The notes beneath the pieces are model-generated. The model saw only the letters and a list, made by a program, of their open reading frames with translations, had not been told where the DNA came from and did no database searches. A stretch of 64,000 nucleotides of DNA from Falseniella ignava CCUG 37419 (GTDB lineage: Bacteria; Bacillota; Bacilli; Lactobacillales; Aerococcaceae): assembly GCF_000301055.1 (NCBI RefSeq), contig NZ_JH932301.1, forward strand, positions 114,451-178,450, written 5' to 3'. Shown here piece by piece: positions 44,281 through 52,802 of the stretch (positions within the stretch are counted from its first letter, which is position 1; the number at the start of each line of letters is the position of its first letter). The position numbers were made by a program, and so were the translations under genes.

Positions 44281-45285
44281 ATGATTAACTATGGGATATC
44301 ATTGGGAAAAAGTAATAATGTTAATTCAAATGATTTCTTTGTTACAGCCGATTGGCTCCACAAAAAAATTGAAGAAGGCGGACAAGATATAGTTATCTTA
44401 GACTTCTCTTACAATAATTCAATTCAAAATGAAGATGCAAGAAAAAAACTATCTCAGATGGATGCCTCGCATCCTTTCCATCGAAAGTATGAAGAAAAGC
44501 ATATACCAACAGCAATACCCATTTTTATTGGAGAGATAGAAGATAAGGAAACTTTTAATATTAAGGATGCAAATATTATAAAAGAAGTTTTGCAAAATAA
44601 AGGTATTTCAACTGACAAAACAGTCGTAGTATATTCGGATGACCAATGCATAGCAGCATATGTTGTTTTCATTATTTATTGGTTAGGAATTGATAATGTT
44701 AAATTTTTAGACGGTGGTCTCATAGGTTGGGAGGAAAAGGGCTACAATTTTGAAGAAGGAATAAATGTTGCAGCTGAACCTGGGAAGATTGATATTCAAG
44801 TACCTAAAAGACCTAATATTTTATTAAAAACACCGGATGATCTTTTAAAAGCAAAACAACAGAATCCTGATATAATCATTGCATCTGTAAGAAATTGGCA
44901 AGAATATTTGAATGAAATAAGTGGATATTCTTATGTGACAACTAGCGATAACATGGAGGTGGCAGGCGCGGTATATGCGAAGTCAAGTTATCATAATGAC
45001 TGTGCATATTTCGTAAACAAAGAATTTGTTTATGACTCTCCTGAAGCAATGAAATCATGGCGTGAATGGGGAATCAATCCTAGTGAAGAAATTGTATTTT
45101 ATTGTGGAGGAGGATATCGAGCAGCTCTTGTGTTTTTCATTGCTAAAACATTAGGATTCGATAAAGTTCGAATGTTTCAAGGCGGATCATTTCAATGGAA
45201 TAAATATCATCGAATTAATCCTAAAAAATATCCTGTTCAAGTGGGGGATCCGCGAACCAATAAATTTAAAATAATTGATGGTTAG
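44281..45285 (+). CDS. Two-domain rhodanese (3-mercaptopyruvate/thiosulfate sulfurtransferase family), cytoplasmic
   Basis: 334 residues, no signal peptide. The first, inactive rhodanese domain spans about 18-155 (WLHKKIEEGGQDIVILDFSY, KHIPTAIPI); the second has the catalytic loop FYCGGGYRA with Cys275, and GSFQWNKYHRI near the end. It transfers sulfur from mercaptopyruvate or thiosulfate; the CG-G-YRA loop does not clearly choose. It is the fourth gene of the ABC operon (83 bases after the ATPase), the position occupied by a C-S lyase in the sister operon at 61.7 kb. RBS AGAAGGAG. Only a distant paralogue of the rhodanese at 10255. Confidence 0.86.
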   Translation: MINYGISLGKSNNVNSNDFFVTADWLHKKIEEGGQDIVILDFSYNNSIQNEDARKKLSQMDASHPFHRKYEEKHIPTAIPIFIGEIEDKETFNIKDANIIKEVLQNKGISTDKTVVVYSDDQCIAAYVVFIIYWLGIDNVKFLDGGLIGWEEKGYNFEEGINVAAEPGKIDIQVPKRPNILLKTPDDLLKAKQQNPDIIIASVRNWQEYLNEISGYSYVTTSDNMEVAGAVYAKSSYHNDCAYFVNKEFVYDSPEAMKSWREWGINPSEEIVFYCGGGYRAALVFFIAKTLGFDKVRMFQGGSFQWNKYHRINPKKYPVQVGDPRTNKFKIIDG

Positions 45286-45514
45286 TTGTTATTATTTATA
45301 AGTATTTGAATAAAAAAACATATATGCTTATGACTCAAGAGAGAAATTAAAAACTTGGGGTTCTATAATGTGATGAAAGTTCTAAAAGACAGGGAAGAGA
45401 TTTTATAAATCATTTGCTGTTATGATGTGTAAAAATACGTTATAGAAGATGTTGAGGAAAGAACAGCTATTTTGGATGATACTTAGGCTAATAATACTCA
45501 TTATCATAATAGAT

Positions 45515-45547
45515 ACTCGGTGATATTTTTATATCATCGAGCTTTTT
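45515..45547 (+). terminator. Terminator of the ABC/rhodanese operon
   Basis: CTCGGTGATAT (45516-45526) pairs with ATATCATCGAG (45531-45541) with one G-T pair and is followed by six T. The preceding 45286-45514 has only short decayed-looking frames, for example one ending VEERTAILDDT at 45483, and no gene I can support. Confidence 0.8.
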
Positions 45548-45645
45548 TGTATATTCCATAACTTGAGAGCTAGACTCAACTATTTTTTTATAACCACAAT
45601 TCATGTACAATACAATTAACAGTCAAAATGAAGGAGGTTGCATGC

Positions 45646-47262
45646 ATGGTTTTACTTAGAGAAATTTTTAGTCATCCTTTTTTTGATAAAATTGATATTG
45701 CGACAGATCGCAATGTTACATTGAATAAAGAAGTAACATCGGTTGTTTTGTCAGAAGTTCCCGACATTGAGAAATTTATTAAGCCGGGCGTCGTAGTAGT
45801 AACTACAGGAATTATTTATAAAGATATGCCTGATGAAATGATGAAGCTGATTGATTCGCTTAAGCGAGTGCATGCGGTGGCGCTAGGCTTTAAGGTTGGG
45901 CGTTTCTTTGATGAGATCCCACAAAATATTGTCGACTATGCCGATGAACAAGGATTGTTAGTCTTTCGCGTGCCCGAAGGGATCTTCTTAATTGATGTAG
46001 TAAATCAAATTCAAAATATGATTCAAGGTACCGATGATTTGAGCTTTGCTTTGAATATTCAGAAGCAGTTGACTGATTTGATTTTCCGAGAAGCGTCGCA
46101 GCAATTTATTATTGATCGTTTTGCAGAAATTGTTGGTACACCGGTTCTATTAATTTCGCCTTATTATTCGTTGGAATATGCTTCAAAAGATATTAATAAG
46201 GGGAAAAACAAATCGATCATCGATCGCGTTTTATCATTTCTTCGTGATCAAAAAATTGAAAAAGAAATGTCGATTCGTCTCCCCCTTGAAGACTCAGATC
46301 AACAAGTCATCCGCATTCGGGTTATTTCACTGAAGACCTACCAACATCATCCACATTACTTGGTAATCTTACATCCTGAGCAGTTACCTTATCCAATATC
46401 CGCCTTTACTTTCGAACAGGTTGCAGTATCCATGTCTTTCGCGCTTTATAAAGATCGCAAAGAAGCAGCCACCGAGCACGCCATTCAGTCAGAGTATTAT
46501 CGACGCTTGATGGGCCTATCTAAAGTGGGACGAGTTCCGGATGAATCGCTCTTAACCGATTTAAATTATGGAATTTTGCCGACAAACTACTATCAAGTGA
46601 TTCGAATTGGCGATGCCGCATCGCTGGGGTTACCATACAATAGTAGCTATGAAGAAGAGAAGATGGAGATTCTTGCCCAATGGCTACGTACCTATGCCGG
46701 TGATTATTTGAAGGGTACTGTCGTTTTTGAAGATTCGCGCAGTGATAGTCTGTACCTTATTTTACAGCAATATACTAAGAAGCTGAACGCGACACTTCAC
46801 CAAATTCAGGAGCGCATTGAGGCAGATTTGAAGATGGATATCTATTTCTGTCTGGGCAATACATATTTAGATTTAAGTAAGTTAGGGTTATCCTGTAATG
46901 AAGCTAATATTGTGTATGATGAAGTTCAAAAACGAGCCGCCCACGATATTGTGAACTATCTGGATAACAACGTGTTCTATCATCTATTTGGTGAGGTAAA
47001 TAGTGATGTCGTGAAATATTATTGTCAGTCTGTCTTAAAAGAGTTGGCTTATCCGAAAGACAAGCAAATGATTGAATTGCGCAATACATTGAAGACGTAT
47101 TTAGGCAATCAATGTGAAATTTCTACTACCGCTAAAGAGTTATTTGTTCATCGCAACACAGTGATTTACCGGATTCAGAAATGTGAAGAAATGCTAGAGT
47201 ACTCCGTTTCGGCGCCTCGGAACTCCTTAAATATCCGATTGGCTTTAGAGCTAAGTGAATAG
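45646..47262 (+). CDS. PucR-family transcriptional regulator
   Basis: 538 residues. An N-terminal PucR purine-catabolism regulator domain (about 1-125, with VVVTTGIIYKDM and a following GFKVGRFFDEIP) is joined through a long GGDEF-like/CdaR middle region (about 290-420) to a C-terminal PucR helix-turn-helix (about 480-535, LGNQCEISTTAKELFVHRNT). PucR proteins usually activate purine or ureide catabolism genes in response to a ureide ligand. The catabolic genes lie just downstream on the same strand. ATG at 45646 has AAGGAGGT seven bases upstream; the ATG at 45628 overlaps that site. Confidence 0.88.
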   Translation: MVLLREIFSHPFFDKIDIATDRNVTLNKEVTSVVLSEVPDIEKFIKPGVVVVTTGIIYKDMPDEMMKLIDSLKRVHAVALGFKVGRFFDEIPQNIVDYADEQGLLVFRVPEGIFLIDVVNQIQNMIQGTDDLSFALNIQKQLTDLIFREASQQFIIDRFAEIVGTPVLLISPYYSLEYASKDINKGKNKSIIDRVLSFLRDQKIEKEMSIRLPLEDSDQQVIRIRVISLKTYQHHPHYLVILHPEQLPYPISAFTFEQVAVSMSFALYKDRKEAATEHAIQSEYYRRLMGLSKVGRVPDESLLTDLNYGILPTNYYQVIRIGDAASLGLPYNSSYEEEKMEILAQWLRTYAGDYLKGTVVFEDSRSDSLYLILQQYTKKLNATLHQIQERIEADLKMDIYFCLGNTYLDLSKLGLSCNEANIVYDEVQKRAAHDIVNYLDNNVFYHLFGEVNSDVVKYYCQSVLKELAYPKDKQMIELRNTLKTYLGNQCEISTTAKELFVHRNTVIYRIQKCEEMLEYSVSAPRNSLNIRLALELSE

Positions 47263-47293
47263 AACTAAATAATGCTGGAACAATCCAATTTTT

Positions 47294-47321
47294 CCCGAAG
47301 ATGATGCATCTTCGGGTTTTT
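47294..47321 (+). terminator. pucR-type gene terminator
   Basis: CCCGAAGAT (47294-47302) pairs perfectly with ATCTTCGGG (47308-47316), followed by TTTTT. Confidence 0.9.
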
Positions 47322-47337
47322 GTGTGGCGTCGAACTT

Positions 47338-47747
47338 CATCTGGATTGCTGGAGGTGCAGTTCTGGTTTGGATAACTTCATCTCGTTCGCTTGAGATGTA
47401 GTTTTGGTTCGGTTAACTTCATCTGGGTTGCTTGAGATGTAGTTCTGTCTCAGTTAACTTCATCTCCGTTCATTGAGTTGAACAAACTCCGTGCGAAAGT
47501 TCATCTCATCCCATTGAGTTGAACAACCTCAGTGTGAAAGTTCGTCTCCGTTCATTGAGTTGAACAAACTCCGCCACAAAGTCCATCTCCACCCCCTGAG
47601 TTGAACAATCTCCGCCACAAAGTTCATCTCCGCTCATTGAGCTGAACAAACTCCGCACGAAAGTTCATCTTCACTCATTGAGTTGAACAACCTCAGCGCG
47701 AAAGTTCATCTCCGCCCCTTGAGCTGAACAAATTCAGCGCGAATAGA
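47338..47747 (+). repeat. Tandem array of ten 41-bp hairpin-forming repeats
   Basis: The anchor CATCT (variants CGTCT, CATCTT) occurs at 47338, 47379, 47420, 47461, 47502, 47543, 47584, 47625, 47666 and 47707, exactly 41 bases apart each time with no indel. Units share a core such as GTTCATCTC, 8 bases, GAGTTGAAC, able to pair with one T-T mismatch; units 2-3 instead read CATCTC...GAGATG, which also pairs. Units differ by substitutions. Because 41 is not a multiple of 3, and stops occur, it is not coding. It is more G/C-rich than the intergenic DNA around it. It lies between the regulator gene and the catabolic operon. Confidence 0.9.
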
Positions 47748-47795
47748 CTTTAATCATATCAAGAGCTAACTCTAACAATATATGCTGTTAAACCA

Positions 47796-47825
47796 TTTTA
47801 GTTAAAACAACTAAAAACGTTTTCG
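47796..47825 (+). promoter_or_regulatory. Operator-like inverted repeat and cre-like site upstream of the catabolic operon
   Basis: TTTTAGTT (47796-47803), 5 bases, AACTAAAA (47809-47816) is a perfect inverted repeat. It overlaps TAAAAACGTTTTCG (47812-47825), which matches the catabolite-responsive element TGAAAACGTTTTCA except at two positions and has a perfect 10-base palindromic core. Suggests a regulator site plus CcpA control about 140-165 bases before the first gene. Confidence 0.5.
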
Positions 47826-47960
47826 TTTTTTGTGCGCGGGTTGCCTAGGATAAGTTCATGATAACGATTACAGTATGAGGTGTAGATTAAGTAGGCGAGT
47901 AGGCCGAGTCATCGGATTTGGCTAAAAGCGGGGTTTAACAATAAAAGGAGGAAGATGTAA

Positions 47961-48713
47961 ATGTTGAAGGATAAGGTCATTATCGTTACAGGTACAGCAG
48001 GTGGGTTAGGTCGATCGATGGCGATTGAATTTGCAAGTCAAGGTGCTAAAGTTGTTATTAACGACGTGCAAGAAGAAGGAATGAAAGAAACCGAACAAAT
48101 GATTCTCGACAACGGCAGGACAGTTAAGTCGATTCTTGCTGACGTTTCAAGCAAAGCAGAAGGTGAAAAAATCATTGATACAGCGGTTAAAGAATTCGGT
48201 ACGGTAGATGTCATCGTGAATAACGCTGCGTTATTAGCGGACTTCAAGCCGTCATTAGGCATTTCAGAAGAAGAATGGGATCGCATTATGGCCGTAAACT
48301 TGAAGGGTGTTTACTTAATGACCAACACCGCTTTACCATTAATGTTAGAAAAAGGAGCAGGAACCTTTATTAACATTTGTTCAATTGGTGGATCTATTGC
48401 GGGTGTAGGTGACGCAGCTTATATTACTGCAAAGCACGGAGTGATTGGTTATACGAAACAATTAGCCTTTAACTATGCGAACAAGGGTATCCGTGCAGTA
48501 ACCCTAAGTCCTGGTTTAACGGATACACCAATGGTACGCTACGCAATTGATGCGGGACGTGAAGAAGTAATGCGTCAAATCGAAGCAACTCCAGCAGGAA
48601 ATATCGGTAAAGCAGAAGATGTTGCATATTTAGCAGCATTCTTAGCAAGTGACCGTGCACGCCATATTAACGGTGTGGACTACAAGATTGACGGAGCACA
48701 ATCTGTCCTTTAA
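47961..48713 (+). CDS. Short-chain dehydrogenase/reductase (SDR)
   Basis: 250 residues, classical SDR. Cofactor loop TGTAGGLG (10-17), VNNAA motif, catalytic Ser141, Tyr154 and Lys158 (YITAK), and the LSPGLTDTPM segment after the active site. An Asp/Asn after strand 2 (INDVQ) suggests NAD(H). It would oxidise or reduce a hydroxy or keto group of a pathway intermediate. RBS AAAGGAGG. First gene of the predicted seven-gene catabolic operon (47961-55409). Confidence 0.9.
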   Translation: MLKDKVIIVTGTAGGLGRSMAIEFASQGAKVVINDVQEEGMKETEQMILDNGRTVKSILADVSSKAEGEKIIDTAVKEFGTVDVIVNNAALLADFKPSLGISEEEWDRIMAVNLKGVYLMTNTALPLMLEKGAGTFINICSIGGSIAGVGDAAYITAKHGVIGYTKQLAFNYANKGIRAVTLSPGLTDTPMVRYAIDAGREEVMRQIEATPAGNIGKAEDVAYLAAFLASDRARHINGVDYKIDGAQSVL

Positions 48714-48747
48714 TTCATCGCATGACATTATAGAAAGAGAGAGAAAC

Positions 48748-50010
48748 ATGAGTAATTTATTAATTAGAAACGCACATATTAAAGACAACGAATCCGATAA
48801 AGATATTAAAGTCATTGACGGCATTATTGCTGAAATCGGAGAAAACTTAACGAACGAAGAAAAATTCGAAGAAATTGACTTGCAAGGTCAATCAATTCTA
48901 CCGACACTGATTGAAAGTCATATCCATCCCGATAAAGCTTTCTTAGAAGAGCGTAAACCAAACGTCTCAGGGACACTTGACGAGGCGATGCGTAACACCG
49001 CTGAATTGAAATCAAAATACACTTATGAAGATGTATATAGCCGTGCAGAGCGTGTTATCCGCTGGTGTATTATGAATGGTTCAACGATTATGCGCGCGAT
49101 TCCAGACGTGGACCCATTTGAGAAAACACTCGGCGTTCAAGTATTAGCAGATTTACGTGAAAAATATAAAGATGTGCTAGATATGCAAATTTGCTGCTTC
49201 CCACAAGAAGGAATCGTTCGTCACCCAGGTGTTTACGAAATGATGGAAGAATCGATTAAAATGGGTGCGGACGTTGTGGGGGGATGCCCTTATGCAGAAG
49301 ATAACTTCGAAGGAACGAAGAAACATTTAGAAATGGTCTTTGACTTAGCACAAAAATATGACTTACCAATCGATATGCACGCAGACTTCGGTACGGATCC
49401 GAATGACCCAATGAACAACGTAGTAGAACTGATTGCCGATATGACCATCGAACGTGGTTGGGAAGGCCGTGTTTCATTAGGTCACGTAACCACTTTAGGT
49501 TCAGTTGATGTAGACCGTGCAGCGCATATTTTCGATAAGTTAGCGAAAGCTCAAATTACAATTGTGCCACTTCCTGCAACCGATATGTTTATGAACGGTC
49601 AAGCAGAGCCAGTGAATACACCAAGAGCAATGGCTCCTGTTAAACGTATGCTAGCGAAAGGTGTCAACGTTGCATACTCTACGAACAATATTCGTAATGC
49701 CTTTACACCTTTCAACAACGCAGACTTAATGGCGATTGGGTACTTACTTCAAGTTACACAACAAATGGGTTCAGCAACTGAACGTACAGCAGTCCTTGAT
49801 ATGGCAACGTACAACCCAGCGAAGACCTTAGGCCTTCAAGATACTTACGGTATTGAAGTTGGTAAGAATGCGGACTTTGTTGTTTATGATAACAAAGACC
49901 TAAGTAACTTAATTAACGATCAGCCGTTATTGAAATACGTTATTAAAAAAGGTGAAATTTTAGTTCAAAACGACCTAACAAGTAAGTTAGCACCAATTTT
50001 AGTAGACTAA
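48748..50010 (+). CDS. Cytosine-deaminase-like metal-dependent amidohydrolase with altered active site
   Basis: 420 residues, amidohydrolase superfamily, CodA-like. By alignment from memory to E. coli CodA, the metal and catalytic ligands H61, H63, H214 and H246 correspond to His58, His60 (SHIHPDKA), His211 (MHADFG) and His246 (LGHVTTL), and the FPQEG motif is kept. But CodA's catalytic Glu217 aligns with Phe214, and Asp313/Asp314 align with Asn313/Asn314 (YSTNNIRN). It is therefore unlikely to be a cytosine deaminase; a ring-opening amidohydrolase of another substrate is possible. Start 48748 (MSNLLIRN) is chosen over the longer frame that runs through the SDR gene. The ribosome site AGAGAGAG is modest. 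Confidence 0.87.
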   Translation: MSNLLIRNAHIKDNESDKDIKVIDGIIAEIGENLTNEEKFEEIDLQGQSILPTLIESHIHPDKAFLEERKPNVSGTLDEAMRNTAELKSKYTYEDVYSRAERVIRWCIMNGSTIMRAIPDVDPFEKTLGVQVLADLREKYKDVLDMQICCFPQEGIVRHPGVYEMMEESIKMGADVVGGCPYAEDNFEGTKKHLEMVFDLAQKYDLPIDMHADFGTDPNDPMNNVVELIADMTIERGWEGRVSLGHVTTLGSVDVDRAAHIFDKLAKAQITIVPLPATDMFMNGQAEPVNTPRAMAPVKRMLAKGVNVAYSTNNIRNAFTPFNNADLMAIGYLLQVTQQMGSATERTAVLDMATYNPAKTLGLQDTYGIEVGKNADFVVYDNKDLSNLINDQPLLKYVIKKGEILVQNDLTSKLAPILVD

Positions 50011-50037
50011 GAAATTTAACAGAAAGTAGGAAAAAAT

Positions 50038-51273
50038 TTGGTTGAAACGTTACTTAATAACAAAAAATTGACCGTTTCACCACATCCGCCTTATGATGCG
50101 CTTCAAGCATTTGTTCGCGAGAACCATATTGCGCTAGAAGGTGCCGCTGAAGGGCCATTGAAAGGAATGGCCTTCGCGGTGAAGGATGTATTCGATATTG
50201 TTGGAAGTACTTATTCGAATGGACATCCGATGTGGCTTCAAACGCATGAACCAGCTACTGAAACATCTAGTTTTATTGTGAACATGTTAGAAGCTGGAGC
50301 GGATTTAGTGGGGAAAACAATTTGTGATGAATTGTGCTACAGCATTAGTGGCGAGAATTGGAACTATGGGTCGCCATTAAACCCGCACGACCCACGCCGT
50401 TATTGCGGTGGATCATCAAGTGGGACAGGAGCTGCAGTAGCTGGCGGTTATGTGGACGTTGCTTTTGGTAGTGACTGCCTTGGATCCGTACGTGTTCCCG
50501 CAGCTTACAACGGCGTCTTAGGCATCCGCCCGACACTTTATCGAGTAGATAATAGTGGTGAAGCTCCTTACTGCAAGTCGATGGATGTGTTAGGTTATGT
50601 CGCGCAAGATCCAGACGTGTTCGAACAAGTATCTGAATTTATCTTAGGTGAAGACCAACATCAACAATCATTGAAGCGTCTCTTTATCCCGGTTGATTTA
50701 TTAGATGTAGTAGATGACAATGTCCGCGAACATCTGAAATCGAGTATCGGGCGCATTAAAGGTTACTTCGATGAAGTGGTTGAAGGTAAGATTTGTCCAG
50801 GCGACTTGCAAGATTGGGTTAAAGTATTCCAGCATATTCAAGGCTATGAAGTGTGGGAGAGTTATGGAGGGTGGTACCGTAAGTATCGTCCGCAACTTTC
50901 TGAAGGACCGGGAAGCCGTTTAGAATGGGCTTCAACTATTACTTACGCGCAGTATCAAGCGGCTCTTGAAGCGCGCGAAGAAATTATTAAGCAAGTGGAT
51001 CAAGTGATTACCGAGGATACAGTGGTTGTATTACCAACGGCAGCATCGATTGCACCGCTAAGAACAGATAGTGAAGAATCCATTAATCATACACGACTGC
51101 AATCAAGTCAGTTGCTCTGTATTTCACCACTATCAGGCGTTCCGCAAGTGACGCTACCGATTGCGACAATGGAAGAAGTTCCACTCGGAGTCTCATTATT
51201 GAGTCCAAGACACAGTGATTTACAACTAGTGAAGCTAGCTTGCCAAATCACACAAGATTACTTAAAAACTTAA
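50038..51273 (+). CDS. Amidase signature family hydrolase
   Basis: 411 residues, shorter than most of the family. The Ser-cisSer-Lys triad is visible: Lys49 (AFAVKDVFD), the Ser pair in CGGSSSGTG (126-128) and Ser150 in GSDCLGSVRVPA. Amidases of this family cleave linear amides such as indoleacetamide, allophanate or biuret-type compounds. Here it would act on an open-chain amide made by the preceding amidohydrolase (inference). Start is TTG (TTGGTTGAA); the ribosome site AAGTAGGA is weak. Confidence 0.88.
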   Translation: MVETLLNNKKLTVSPHPPYDALQAFVRENHIALEGAAEGPLKGMAFAVKDVFDIVGSTYSNGHPMWLQTHEPATETSSFIVNMLEAGADLVGKTICDELCYSISGENWNYGSPLNPHDPRRYCGGSSSGTGAAVAGGYVDVAFGSDCLGSVRVPAAYNGVLGIRPTLYRVDNSGEAPYCKSMDVLGYVAQDPDVFEQVSEFILGEDQHQQSLKRLFIPVDLLDVVDDNVREHLKSSIGRIKGYFDEVVEGKICPGDLQDWVKVFQHIQGYEVWESYGGWYRKYRPQLSEGPGSRLEWASTITYAQYQAALEAREEIIKQVDQVITEDTVVVLPTAASIAPLRTDSEESINHTRLQSSQLLCISPLSGVPQVTLPIATMEEVPLGVSLLSPRHSDLQLVKLACQITQDYLKT

Positions 51274-51319
51274 AAATAAAGTGCCTTTGTGGCATCGATG
51301 AGAGAAGTGAGGAATTTAT

Positions 51320-52777
51320 ATGACATCACGTGAAACCATCATCACCCAAGAGATGATTCAAGAATATCAACGTCGTGGTTACACGACGGAGGAGTTACTT
51401 CCGAAGACGTCCGAAAAACGTAACATGGACAAGAAGAACTTCTTTACATTATGGATGGGGAATCTCCACAATATTCCAAACTATGCTTCAGCTGGAGGCT
51501 TCCTAGTATTAGGGATTGCGCCATTTAATATTATGTTAGCTCTTGTACTTGGAGCTATTTTAGCGGGGCTAGTGTTAGCGCTGAATGGTCGCGCCAGTGC
51601 CAAATATGGGATTCCATTTTCAATGCGGCTGCGTGCAACCTATGGGGATAAAGGAGCGAAGTTACCGGGAGCGCTCCGGGGAATCGTTGTTGCGATTGCT
51701 TGGTTTGCACTGCAGACATTTACCGGATCACAAGCACTCCTAATTCTAGTGGCTAAATTATGGCCAGGTGTGATGAATATCGGGGGTGGAGCATCCTTCT
51801 TGGGATTATCTGTCCCAGGTTGGATTATGTTTATCTTATTCTGGCTAGCGAACTTATGGATTGGTCTGAGCGGAGGCGAATTTTTAAATAAATTCAACAC
51901 CATCTTAACCATCCTAATTTACGTTCTATTTATCGGAATGGGAATTTGGGGATTTGTCGTTGGCGGAGGCTTCGGTCCAATAATGAGCTATGCGGTTGAA
52001 AACGCAGCGGCAGCACCGAAAACAACCTTCGGTTATCTACTCATTATGAATGCGGTACTGGCATTCTGGGCGGCACCGACGGTAAGTGTAGGGGACTTTG
52101 CCCAACATGCAACGTCTGACGAAGCACAATTTAAAGGGCAAATCTTAGGTTTGGTAGTTGGCTACATTGTCTTTGCCTTTACAAGTATGTTTATCTTTAT
52201 TGGAAGTGCCATCCATTATGGTGTAGCACAATGGGATGTTTTAGGCGTAATTAACTCATGGGATAGTTTACCAGCCGCAGTATTGGCTTCACTAATCTTA
52301 CTACTGATTACTGTGAACTCGAACGCGGTTGCGAATATTATTCCAGCGGCTTATCAATTAGTAGCCTTATTCCCACAAAAAATTAATTACCGTTCAGGTG
52401 TAATCATTGCAAGTATTCTAGCGGTTGTGATTATGCCATGGAAACTCATGGAAAATCCAGACAGTATTTATACATTTTTAAATGCAATTGGAGCCATCTT
52501 AGGTCCAGTAACAGGGGTCATGTTATACCAATACTATGGTATTGATAAGCAAGAGATCGACTTAGATCAATTATACTTTGAAACAGGTCAACCATCGAAG
52601 TATCGCGGAACCAATGTCAAAGCGTATATTGCAACACTCGTAGGACTGATTGTCTCGCTAAGTGGAATGTTTATCCCAGCATTGAGCCTCTTCACCGAAC
52701 TATCATGGTTCTCAGGCTTTATTGTAGCAGGGTTCGTGTATGCTATCCTTTCAATGAATCAAAAAGAAACAATCTAA
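51320..52777 (+). CDS. NCS1-family nucleobase/cytosine-type permease
   Basis: 485 residues, about 12 hydrophobic segments. WMGNLHNIPNYASAGGFLVLG, ARATYGDKGAK-like LRATYGDKGAK, WFALQTFTGSQAL and TVSVGDFAQHATSD are NCS1 (CodB/PurP/Mhp1-like) landmarks. The family imports cytosine, purines, allantoin, hydantoins or thiamine with H+ or Na+. With amidohydrolase and amidase neighbours it probably brings in the substrate of the pathway. RBS GTGAGGA. Confidence 0.9.
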   Translation: MTSRETIITQEMIQEYQRRGYTTEELLPKTSEKRNMDKKNFFTLWMGNLHNIPNYASAGGFLVLGIAPFNIMLALVLGAILAGLVLALNGRASAKYGIPFSMRLRATYGDKGAKLPGALRGIVVAIAWFALQTFTGSQALLILVAKLWPGVMNIGGGASFLGLSVPGWIMFILFWLANLWIGLSGGEFLNKFNTILTILIYVLFIGMGIWGFVVGGGFGPIMSYAVENAAAAPKTTFGYLLIMNAVLAFWAAPTVSVGDFAQHATSDEAQFKGQILGLVVGYIVFAFTSMFIFIGSAIHYGVAQWDVLGVINSWDSLPAAVLASLILLLITVNSNAVANIIPAAYQLVALFPQKINYRSGVIIASILAVVIMPWKLMENPDSIYTFLNAIGAILGPVTGVMLYQYYGIDKQEIDLDQLYFETGQPSKYRGTNVKAYIATLVGLIVSLSGMFIPALSLFTELSWFSGFIVAGFVYAILSMNQKETI

Positions 52778-52802
52778 AAATAATATTATGGAGGAATTAA
52801 CT

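Noticed and set aside
45286-45514. A short gene between the rhodanese and its terminator
   Set aside because: Only fragments of 11-17 codons separated by stops are visible (one ending VEERTAILDDT); they could be decayed coding DNA but do not support a gene.
47338-47747. CRISPR array
   Set aside because: Units are contiguous 41-bp repeats with no unique spacers, units diverge by many substitutions, and no cas gene is nearby.
50870-50890. T-box-like AGGGTGGTACCG
   Set aside because: It lies inside the amidase coding frame (Gly-Gly-Trp-Tyr-Arg) with no stem I, specifier loop or terminator around it.
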